A program made the translations under genes and the position numbers. A DNA stretch of 7,584 nucleotides from CAZXYF01 sp964644705 (GTDB lineage Bacteria; Planctomycetota; Brocadiia; SM23-32), in NCBI GenBank assembly GCA_964644705.1, contig CAZXYF010000149.1:1-7584 (forward strand), read 5' to 3'. Below are positions 1-5,133 of the stretch, piece after piece. The notes under the pieces are model-generated. The model was not told the origin of the DNA. It did no database searches and saw nothing but the letters and a program-made list of their open reading frames with translations. The stretch's first letter is position 1, and each line of letters begins with the position of its first letter.

Positions 1-15
1 TCTTAGCATCGATAG

Positions 16-52
16 AAAGGCAGACAAAGGCAAAGACGAAGGTAAAGATGTT
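16..52. repeat. Degenerate period-6 purine-rich tandem repeat
   Basis: From 23 the sequence reads as successive hexamers GACAAA, GGCAAA, GACGAA, GGTAAA, GATGTT, which fit a loose consensus GRYRAA. The bases just before (AAAGGCAGAC) echo the same pattern. One plus-strand frame (2-124) is open across it and would encode a Lys/Asp-rich peptide, but that is what any purine-rich hexamer repeat produces. The array may begin upstream of the window. Its function is unknown; it is probably a decayed intergenic repeat. Confidence 0.4.
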
Positions 53-58
53 AGATAC

Positions 59-85
59 ACCTCCCCAAACATAATTAGGGGTGGT
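59..85. repeat. Small inverted repeat (ACC-T-CCCC / GGGG-T-GGT)
   Basis: Two arms, ACCTCCCC (59-66) and GGGGTGGT (78-85), pair over seven bases with one central T-T mismatch around an 11-base AT-rich loop. The following bases (TTGCAAAAT) are not a proper T-tract, so a rho-independent terminator for an upstream gene is possible but weakly supported. Confidence 0.3.
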
Positions 86-173
86 TTGCAAAATGGTCTG
101 TATTCGCGGCTTAAAGTCCCCTGAGAACCCGTTTAAAGACCCATTTTTGAACGTTTTGGACAGCCCTGTGTGA

Positions 174-207
174 TGCCCTACTTGCCGGGCTTGTCCCGGT
201 AGGGGCA
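174..207. repeat. GC-rich hairpin module of copy A
   Basis: The inner stem is CCGGG (185-189) and CCCGG (195-199) with a five-base loop. The outer pairing is TGCC/GGCA and CTA/TAG, with a bulged G and four unpaired bases (CTTG) on the left. The inner 18 bases (183-200) match copy B at 7531-7548 with one loop difference. There is no poly-T tail, so it is read as part of the repeat rather than as a terminator. Confidence 0.6.
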
Positions 208-241
208 GACCTGTGCACTAAAGCGGACGTACCACGCAAAA

Positions 242-262
242 CGATAGGGTCTGACCCTATCG
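242..262. repeat. Perfect 10-base-arm palindrome with a 1-base centre
   Basis: The arms CGATAGGGTC and GACCCTATCG are exact reverse complements separated by one T. It lies at the centre of the longer imperfect palindrome of copy A. Such tight palindromes extrude as hairpins in single-stranded DNA and are typical recognition structures of Y1-type transposition or REP elements. No regulator is implied by the context, because the nearest gene start is more than 200 bases away. Confidence 0.6.
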
Positions 263-375
263 CGTTGTTTGCGCATCTTCGGGTAGTGCGGATGGCGCAC
301 TGACGACTCATAAAATGTCCGGGTCAACCATTCCTGTCAATCCTCAACCGATCAACACACGGGGCATAGCGCTGC

Positions 376-404
376 TTGACGCATATCGGAGCACCCGGGA
401 TAAT
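376..404 (+). promoter_or_regulatory. Sigma70-type promoter for pabA-coaB
   Basis: The -35 box TTGACG (376-381) and the -10 box GATAAT (399-404) each match the consensus in five of six positions and are separated by exactly 17 bases. The predicted transcript starts near 410 and leaves a leader of about 65 bases before the pabA ATG. The TTG within this -35 box is also the first possible start of a longer pabA reading frame, which argues against that long form. No operator or attenuator is evident in the leader. Confidence 0.6.
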
Positions 405-474
405 AGAGAGAGCAAGGTCACTGAGACCTCCTGCGGAAGGTTGCTCGACAAGTTTTTCAGATAAAGAGGCCGCA

Positions 475-1047
475 ATGCTTCTCATCATCGACAATTATGA
501 TTCCTTCACCTACAACCTGGTTCAGCGACTCGGTGAACTTGGGGCCGACATCGCGGTGGATCGGAACGACCAAATATCCATCGAATCGATCGAGGAACGT
601 GATCCGGATCACATCATCATTTCCCCCGGTCCGTGCACTCCCCGGGAATCGGGCATATCGGTGGAGGTGGTAAAACACTTTGTCGGACGGGTCCCGTTGC
701 TCGGCGTATGCCTGGGGCACCAATGCATTGCCGACGCTCTTGGCGGCAAAGTGGTCAGGCACCGGCGGCTCATGCACGGCAAAACCAGCATGATTTCTCA
801 CGACGGAAAGACAATCTTCAAGGGACTGCCCAACCCTTTTGAGGCCACGCGTTACCATTCCTTATCGGTTCCGGCTGATTCTCTCCCGGACTGCCTTGAA
901 GTAACCGCATGGGCAGAGGAGGATGAAGTTATGGGGATTCGTCACACCCGGTACCCACTGGAGGGGGTCCAGTTCCACCCGGAATCTTTCCTCACCAAAA
1001 AAGGACCGGATTTGCTGCAGAATTTCCTGCGTATGACATGTCCCTGA
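475..1047 (+). CDS. pabA: Glutamine amidotransferase subunit of aminodeoxychorismate/anthranilate synthase (PabA/TrpG)
   Basis: This 190-residue class I glutamine amidotransferase hydrolyses glutamine and passes ammonia to a chorismate-binding partner (PabB or TrpE), giving aminodeoxychorismate for folate or anthranilate for tryptophan. The N-terminus MLLIIDNYDSFTYNLVQ and the oxyanion-hole segment SPGPCTP (about residues 50-56) are typical. The nucleophile elbow GVCLGHQ places the catalytic Cys at 79, and HPES places His168 and Glu170, the same positions as in E. coli PabA. MHGKTS is the conserved partner-contact block. The ATG at 475 is chosen because AAAGAGG lies five bases upstream and the family start aligns; a 33-residue upstream extension is rejected. 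No pabB or trpE is nearby, so the subunit may serve both pathways and the PabA/TrpG choice is open. coaB follows after 42 bases, probably co-transcribed. Confidence 0.92.
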   Translation: MLLIIDNYDSFTYNLVQRLGELGADIAVDRNDQISIESIEERDPDHIIISPGPCTPRESGISVEVVKHFVGRVPLLGVCLGHQCIADALGGKVVRHRRLMHGKTSMISHDGKTIFKGLPNPFEATRYHSLSVPADSLPDCLEVTAWAEEDEVMGIRHTRYPLEGVQFHPESFLTKKGPDLLQNFLRMTCP

Positions 1048-1089
1048 CACCTTAGTGTCGTTCCCGCTTCCCACATCAGGAATTCAATC

Positions 1090-1779
1090 ATGCCAGAGGA
1101 TCTTCAAGGTCAATCTATCCTCATAACCAGCGGTCCCACCCGCGCCAACATCGACGCTGTCCGTTTCATCACCAACCGCTCGTCCGGACGGCTCGGATGT
1201 GCTATTGGCACCGAAGCACTCTCCCGGGGGGCGAACGTGACGATGGTAACCGGCGCCGGTTCGCGCAAACCACAGAAATCTTCTCTGACCACGGCTGCTT
1301 GGAACCGCCTCTCCATCGAACCTATCGAAACGGTCTCGGATCTGATCGAAACTCTGGAACAACAGCTGACCCAGCCCCCCTTCTATTCGGCCATTGTCCA
1401 CGCGATGGCCGTGCTCGATTACGTACCCGAACAGGAGCAGGATACCAAGGTCCGCTCCGGCAAAGAAGAATGGGTCCTTCGCCTGAAGCGAACCCCCAAA
1501 GTAATCCGTCAAATAAAGGAATGGAGTCCAGAAAGTTATCTGGTCGGTTTCAAGTTGGAGGTGAACAAACAAAACCAGGAACTGCGCCGTATAGCTTCCC
1601 AATTAATGGACAAAACCGGTTCCGATCTTGTTGTGGCTAACGACCTGACCAACATCCGGGATGAACATCATCCTGCACTGCTGATTGGGGATCAGGGCCG
1701 TATTGTCGCCGAGCCCCAGACCAAATCCGACATCGCGTCCGAACTCTGTGCAGTGCTGGCGCGTGACCTGCGCGGATAG
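1090..1779 (+). CDS. coaB: Monofunctional phosphopantothenate-cysteine ligase (CoaB, streptococcal type)
   Basis: CoaB joins cysteine to 4'-phosphopantothenate, using CTP in most bacteria, in the second step of coenzyme A synthesis from pantothenate. The 229-residue protein is only the ligase; the flavin-dependent decarboxylase (CoaC) normally fused in front is absent. Visible motifs are the nucleotide-binding start ITSGPTR (12-18), ITNRSSGRLG (27-36) with the conserved Asn29, HAMAVLDY, a KVRSGKEEW segment in the place of the KIKK loop, LKRTPKVI, VGFKLEV and VVANDL. HAMAVLDY, RTPKVI and VGFKLEV resemble the free-standing streptococcal/enterococcal CoaB more than the C-terminal half of E. coli CoaBC. 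AGGA lies eight bases before the ATG. The gene follows pabA by 42 bases and converges on mtaB with 23 bases between the stop codons. A separate coaC is expected elsewhere in the genome. Confidence 0.9.
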   Translation: MPEDLQGQSILITSGPTRANIDAVRFITNRSSGRLGCAIGTEALSRGANVTMVTGAGSRKPQKSSLTTAAWNRLSIEPIETVSDLIETLEQQLTQPPFYSAIVHAMAVLDYVPEQEQDTKVRSGKEEWVLRLKRTPKVIRQIKEWSPESYLVGFKLEVNKQNQELRRIASQLMDKTGSDLVVANDLTNIRDEHHPALLIGDQGRIVAEPQTKSDIASELCAVLARDLRG

Positions 1780-1802
1780 ATGATGCGCCCCACATACCCC
1801 GT

Positions 1803-3065
1803 TCATTCATCAATGATGCCCACGAGACACCCATCCCGCGATTCACTCCCTGTGACCCATTTTATTTGACCCACAACATCATCCTCCGCTCGAACCTGTG
1901 TCTCCACATACCGGTCGGTATATCCCCGGACGAGGTTATCATCCACCTGTTCTTCCAACAGAACTCGCACCTTACGCCCCACAAATTGCTGCGCCCATTC
2001 TTCGGCCATCTCACCGGCCAACTCACGCAACAAGCGTGATCGTTCCCCCGCCACCTTTGAATGCACCTGATCATCCATTTCGGCGGCCGGAGTACCCGAC
2101 CGGGGACTGTATTTGAAGACATGCATCCGGCTGAACTGCATCTCCCGGCAGAAATCGAGCGTATTCTGAAATTCATCATCCGTCTCCCCGGGGAACCCGA
2201 CCATCACATCCGTCGTGATCGCCGGTGCATCCAGCTGGTCCCGTGTGCACTGAACGTAATGTCGAAACTCCCCCCGAGAATAGCGCCGGCCCATCCGCTC
2301 CAGCACAGCGTCGTCTCCGCTCTGCAGAGGAAGATGGAGGTGCGGGCACACGACCGGGTGCTGCATGGCCGATAACAGACGCTGCGTCACTTCCGGCGCC
2401 TCCAGAGAACTCAGACGAAGACGGTCGAGTCCGTCCACATGCGCGAGCCGGTCAACGACATCGGCAAGGTCCGTGCTGGATTCAAGATCCTGCCCGTATA
2501 ATCCAAGATGGATGCCCGTGAGCACAATTTCCCGATATCCGTTGTCCACCAGCTGGCGGCCCTCCTCCACCACTCGGTCCGTGAGCATACTCCGGGGTTC
2601 ACCCCGTACGTGCGGGATGATGCAGTAATTACAGTAAAAGTCGCAGCCATCCTGAATCTTAAGCATGGCCCGGCTGCGCCCACCAAAACTGGACACCCCA
2701 AAATCGCCGAAACGGCCCGCTCCATGCCCCGCCAGTACAGTGTCAAGCAGGCTATCCACTTCATCACCCGGGAAAACACCGTCAACACCTTCAATGTCGG
2801 CGATATCTTCCGGGGAAGCGGACGCGTAACAACCGGTCACAAAAACCTTCTCCACTGAATCATCCCGGATCGCCCGTCGTATCGCCCGCCGGCATTTCCG
2901 GTCGGCAACATGCGTGACCGTACAGGTGTTGACTATCAGCACATCCGGCGGCTCAGCTTCATCATCGGCGCGTCTCAGGCCACCTTCCACCAGGGCCTCC
3001 GCAAGCCGCTCGGAGTCATAGCTGTTGGCTTTACAACCGAATGTTTTGATGCGAAAAGTGCGCAT
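1803..3065 (-). CDS. mtaB: tRNA (t6A37) C2-methylthiotransferase MtaB, radical SAM
   Basis: MtaB converts t6A to ms2t6A at position 37 of ANN-decoding tRNAs, using two 4Fe-4S clusters and SAM. Counting from the ATG at 3065 (420 residues), the N-terminal UPF0004 domain has cluster cysteines at about 11 (FGCKANSYDSE), 48 (NTCTV) and 79 (TGCYAS). The radical-SAM CxxxCxxC sits at 141/145/148 within QDGCDFYCNYCIIPHVRG. A TRAM-like tail (RGYTDRYVETQV) ends the protein. The GCK-x-N form of the first motif separates MtaB from MiaB (GCQMN) and RimO. An in-frame ATG at 3074 also exists, but AGGA lies eight bases before 3065 and directly abuts 3074, so 3065 is preferred. It is the last gene of the minus-strand run, 75 bases after the malic enzyme gene. 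Confidence 0.9.
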   Translation of the reverse strand: MRTFRIKTFGCKANSYDSERLAEALVEGGLRRADDEAEPPDVLIVNTCTVTHVADRKCRRAIRRAIRDDSVEKVFVTGCYASASPEDIADIEGVDGVFPGDEVDSLLDTVLAGHGAGRFGDFGVSSFGGRSRAMLKIQDGCDFYCNYCIIPHVRGEPRSMLTDRVVEEGRQLVDNGYREIVLTGIHLGLYGQDLESSTDLADVVDRLAHVDGLDRLRLSSLEAPEVTQRLLSAMQHPVVCPHLHLPLQSGDDAVLERMGRRYSRGEFRHYVQCTRDQLDAPAITTDVMVGFPGETDDEFQNTLDFCREMQFSRMHVFKYSPRSGTPAAEMDDQVHSKVAGERSRLLRELAGEMAEEWAQQFVGRKVRVLLEEQVDDNLVRGYTDRYVETQVRAEDDVVGQIKWVTGSESRDGCLVGIIDE

Positions 3066-3140
3066 TGGACACATCCTGTTCCACTATGTGTTGGTTGTGA
3101 TGCAGCGATTATCCGGCACTTCGCAGAATACCCGGCCGGG

Positions 3141-4310
3141 TCAGCCTTCCAGGCGTGCCACCCCGCTTTCTCGCGCCGCAGCGGCCACAGCATCAGCAAC
3201 GGCCCGATGCACTTCCCGATCCATGAAATCAGGCACAAGATCACCTTCCGGAGCCAGGTCGGCGAGCGCGCGTGAGGCGGCGATTTTCATGGCCTCATTT
3301 ATATTGCTCGCCCGGGCATCCAGTGCCCCCCGGAACAGACCGGGGAACCCCAGGGCATTGTTCAGATGGCGACCGTCGGTGGCCACCGCGGCTCCGGCAC
3401 TCACCGCATCATCCGGCCAGATCTCTGGCACGGGATTCGCCAGCGCAAAGACGATGGGTTCATCCGCCATGCTCTTGACCATTTGTTCCGAGACAAGGCC
3501 CGGGCCGCTTACACCTATGAATAGATCTTTTCCCCGTATAACCCCCTCCAGGCTGCCGGTTTCTTCCATCGCATTGGTATCCTCGGCAATTCGTCTTTTG
3601 ACAGGGTTCATGTGTTCATCCCGCCCGGTATAGATGGCTCCGCACCGGTCGCATAACACGACATCATCGATGCCGTAATTCATGAGATATCTGCCGATCG
3701 CCCAGCCTGCGGCTCCCGCCCCATTGATAACGACGCGCAGATCGGCGGCTTCTTTCCCCGTGGTCTCAAGCGCTTTCATGAGCGCCCCCAGCACCACCAC
3801 AGCGGTGCCGTGCTGATCGTCGTGGAATACCGGCACGTCCACTTCATTCTTCAGTTTTTCCTCCACCTCAAAGCACAGGGGAGCCGCAATATCCTCCAAC
3901 AATATCGCCCCAAAAGTGGACGAAAAGAGTGATGCCGCCTGCACAAAATCATCGCTGTCTGTCGAATCCAGCAGCAGGGGTATGGCGCTGATATCGACCA
4001 TTTCCATCAATATGACGGCCTTGCCTTCCATCACCGGCATGGAAGCGCGAACACCCACATCGCCCAACCCGAGCACGGCCGTACCGTTGCTGATCACGGC
4101 CACGGTATCACCGATGGAGGTGTATTCATACGCTGCCTCGGGGTTGTCCTCGATAAGCTCACTGACTTTGGCCACACCAGGAGTGTAGATTTTGCGAAGG
4201 TCAGCCACGCTGTCGAGTTGGCAGCGGCTCACCATGCGGGTTTTGCCCTTTTCGTGAAGGGGCAACACATCTTCCAGTTCCGGGTCAACTTCTCGTTCGG
4301 GAGAGCTCAA
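3141..4310 (-). CDS. Malic enzyme, short bacterial type (oxaloacetate-decarboxylating malate dehydrogenase)
   Basis: The enzyme oxidatively decarboxylates malate to pyruvate and CO2 with NAD(P). At 389 residues it is the compact single-unit form, without the phosphotransacetylase-like tail of E. coli MaeB. Motifs in order: IYTPGVAKVSEL with the catalytic Tyr at 42; VMEGKAVI with the catalytic Lys at 97; metal ligands in LLEDIAAP (Glu139-Asp140) and VFHDDQHGTA (Asp164/Asp165); the Rossmann loop INGAGAAG (195-202) followed by an acidic residue at the next strand (CDRCGAIY, Asp221); ANPVPEI; and NNALGFPGLFRGALDA. All key residues are present. Asp221 is compatible with NAD preference, but cofactor choice is not settled. 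The start is TTG: the strong ribosome site AAAAGGAGG sits six bases upstream and no in-frame ATG occurs before residue 26. It begins 30 bases after the PIN toxin gene. Confidence 0.92.
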   Translation of the reverse strand: MSSPEREVDPELEDVLPLHEKGKTRMVSRCQLDSVADLRKIYTPGVAKVSELIEDNPEAAYEYTSIGDTVAVISNGTAVLGLGDVGVRASMPVMEGKAVILMEMVDISAIPLLLDSTDSDDFVQAASLFSSTFGAILLEDIAAPLCFEVEEKLKNEVDVPVFHDDQHGTAVVVLGALMKALETTGKEAADLRVVINGAGAAGWAIGRYLMNYGIDDVVLCDRCGAIYTGRDEHMNPVKRRIAEDTNAMEETGSLEGVIRGKDLFIGVSGPGLVSEQMVKSMADEPIVFALANPVPEIWPDDAVSAGAAVATDGRHLNNALGFPGLFRGALDARASNINEAMKIAASRALADLAPEGDLVPDFMDREVHRAVADAVAAAARESGVARLEG

Positions 4311-4325
4311 ACCTTGCCTCCTTTT
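4308..4325 (-). promoter_or_regulatory. Strong ribosome binding site with TTG start of the malic enzyme gene
   Basis: On the minus strand AAAAGGAGG (4325-4317), then six bases, then TTG (4310-4308). The near-perfect Shine-Dalgarno offsets the weak start codon and fixes the N-terminus. Confidence 0.75.
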
Positions 4326-4340
4326 CTATGGATTGCAGTT

Positions 4341-4826
4341 CTAATTCGTGTCAGCAGATGACGACTTTTCCTCTATCGCCTCGAACAACATTTCCTCGCA
4401 TTCTTCCGACAGGCCGTAACCCAGATGCGATAGTCGATCAACATCACTCCGCACATCCGGGATAAGGCCCCGCCTGTGTCCGGCATACAACAATCCCACT
4501 GTCCCTATCGCGGGGACCCCCACATTTTCCAGCTCGCGTCGGACAACAGGATCATCGGTCAGCGCAAGTTTTGCGTTTTCCTCGCGAGCCAGCCGTACGG
4601 TTTCGGTTTCCCACCGGGACAACATGGGAGTGGATATATCGATATACACCACCTCTATAATGTCATCCCCGGGGCCCTCACAATCAGGGGCCAGTTCCTC
4701 CAGTACGCTTCGGATCTGTCTCTCCGTGTTCTCCCCCACAGTGATGCGCCCTAAAAGGCGTTTAGCGGCGGATAAGTTCTGTGTCAGACTCATCGCAACA
4801 AGTGTCGTTGTATCGGCAACAATCAT
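4341..4826 (-). CDS. PIN-domain toxin, DUF3368 type (VapC-like ribonuclease)
   Basis: This 161-residue protein looks like the DUF3368 branch of PIN domains, the toxin half of UPF0175-associated type II toxin-antitoxin pairs. PIN toxins are metal-dependent RNases, often acting on tRNA or rRNA. Evidence: an N-terminal strand with the first acidic residue (IVADTTTLVAM, Asp5), a middle acidic pair in RWETETVRLA (Glu73, Glu75), LALTDDPVVRREL (Asp91/Asp92), and the family signature VPAIGTVGLLYAGHRRGLI. The usual GE of the middle motif is WE here, and the expected 'PxxVxxE' after the second strand is poorly conserved (VGENTERQI), so activity is not assured. The ATG overlaps the antitoxin stop by four bases (ATGA) and is preceded by GGAGG at six bases. 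The target RNA is unknown. A degenerate, non-toxic homologue is the main alternative. Confidence 0.75.
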   Translation of the reverse strand: MIVADTTTLVAMSLTQNLSAAKRLLGRITVGENTERQIRSVLEELAPDCEGPGDDIIEVVYIDISTPMLSRWETETVRLAREENAKLALTDDPVVRRELENVGVPAIGTVGLLYAGHRRGLIPDVRSDVDRLSHLGYGLSEECEEMLFEAIEEKSSSADTN

Positions 4827-5119
4827 GAGCGCCCTCCCTCGCCAATCATTTTCCGAACCCGATTCAATTCTCGCGACATTTCCTCCCCCCCCAGTCCGAT
4901 AACGGGCACGCCCCGAACGCCCAGTTCGTGAACGAATTGGGAGAGGTCCACCTCGGACACCATACTGGCCTGTCCCAGGCTGATCCAGTGCTTCCGATAA
5001 AACTCAATCCCCAGGGCGAGGGGAACCATTGCATCCAACTCTCGTTGTTCCAGATCCACCGACTGTAACTGATCCACGATTGGACCGTCCAGTTCGACAC
5101 TCAGCTCATTATCCAGCAT
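4823..5119 (-). CDS. UPF0175-type antitoxin
   Basis: This small 98-residue protein resembles UPF0175, the antitoxin partner of DUF3368 PIN toxins, which is expected to neutralise the toxin and repress its own operon. The N-terminal strand (LSVELDGPIVDQL) is followed by ALGIEFYRKHWISLGQAS, equivalent to the family's 'LALELYREGKISLGKAA'. A helix-turn-helix-like helix SEVDLSQFVHELGVRGVPVIG and a charged C-terminal helix complete it. Two starts are possible: TTG at 5125, whose TTG overlaps the glycosyltransferase stop, and ATG at 5119. AGGAGG (5132-5127) ends seven bases before the ATG but only one base before the TTG, so ATG is chosen. Antitoxin-before-toxin order and the four-base overlap with the toxin fit a type II pair. 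Family assignment is by motif recall only. Confidence 0.7.
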   Translation of the reverse strand: MLDNELSVELDGPIVDQLQSVDLEQRELDAMVPLALGIEFYRKHWISLGQASMVSEVDLSQFVHELGVRGVPVIGLGGEEMSRELNRVRKMIGEGGRS

Positions 5120-5133
5120 GTTCAACCCTCCTC
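5120..5133 (-). promoter_or_regulatory. Ribosome binding site deciding the antitoxin start
   Basis: On the minus strand GAGGAGGG lies inside the last codons of the glycosyltransferase gene. AGGAGG is seven bases from the ATG at 5119 and only one base from the TTG at 5125. The placement suggests translational coupling or re-initiation after the glycosyltransferase stop. Confidence 0.6.

Larger units (their letters stand above)
171..300. repeat. Palindromic REP/MITE-like element, copy A
   Basis: This is a non-coding block made of two structures. First comes a GC-rich hairpin (174-207) with inner stem CCGGG/CCCGG, a CTTGT loop and outer arms TGCC/GGCA. Then comes a nested palindrome. Its core is two perfect 10-base arms, CGATAGGGTC (242-251) and GACCCTATCG (253-262), around a single T. 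Outside it, CGCAAA (235-240) pairs with TTTGCG (268-273), and GCACTA (215-220) pairs with TAGTGC (284-289). The same hairpin plus GCACTA and GCGCAAA blocks recur in the same order at 7521-7584, so this is a dispersed repeat. No transposase gene is visible. By analogy it could be mobilised in trans by a Y1 (RAYT-type) transposase, which is inference. Confidence 0.7.

Noticed and set aside
2..124. Open plus-strand frame at the window start that could be the end of an upstream gene
   Set aside because: The Lys/Asp-rich translation derives from the hexamer repeat, a second frame is also open over part of it, and no family is recognised; it cannot be supported without upstream sequence.
111..311. 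Minus-strand 66-residue reading frame
   Set aside because: It runs through the palindromic repeat element, has no recognisable motif and no ribosome site; its Arg/Ser-rich composition comes from the repeat.
376..474. 33-residue N-terminal extension of PabA from a TTG at 376
   Set aside because: The TTG is part of a -35 box, the extension has no family similarity, and the ATG at 475 has a good ribosome site.
457..858. Long minus-strand frame (133 residues) opposite pabA
   Set aside because: It is a shadow of the pabA coding frame with no recognisable domain; the plus-strand product has all catalytic residues.
1046..1059. Small stem-loop GACAC/GTGTC between pabA and coaB as a terminator
   Set aside because: It has only five pairs, overlaps the pabA stop codon and has no T-tract; read-through into coaB is more likely.
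1084..1602. 172-residue minus-strand frame opposite coaB
   Set aside because: It lies antisense to a clear CoaB, has no motif and is typical of GC-rich shadow frames.
1780..1820. Terminator between the convergent coaB and mtaB genes
   Set aside because: Only a weak TCATT/AATGA pairing is present and there is no T-tract on either strand.
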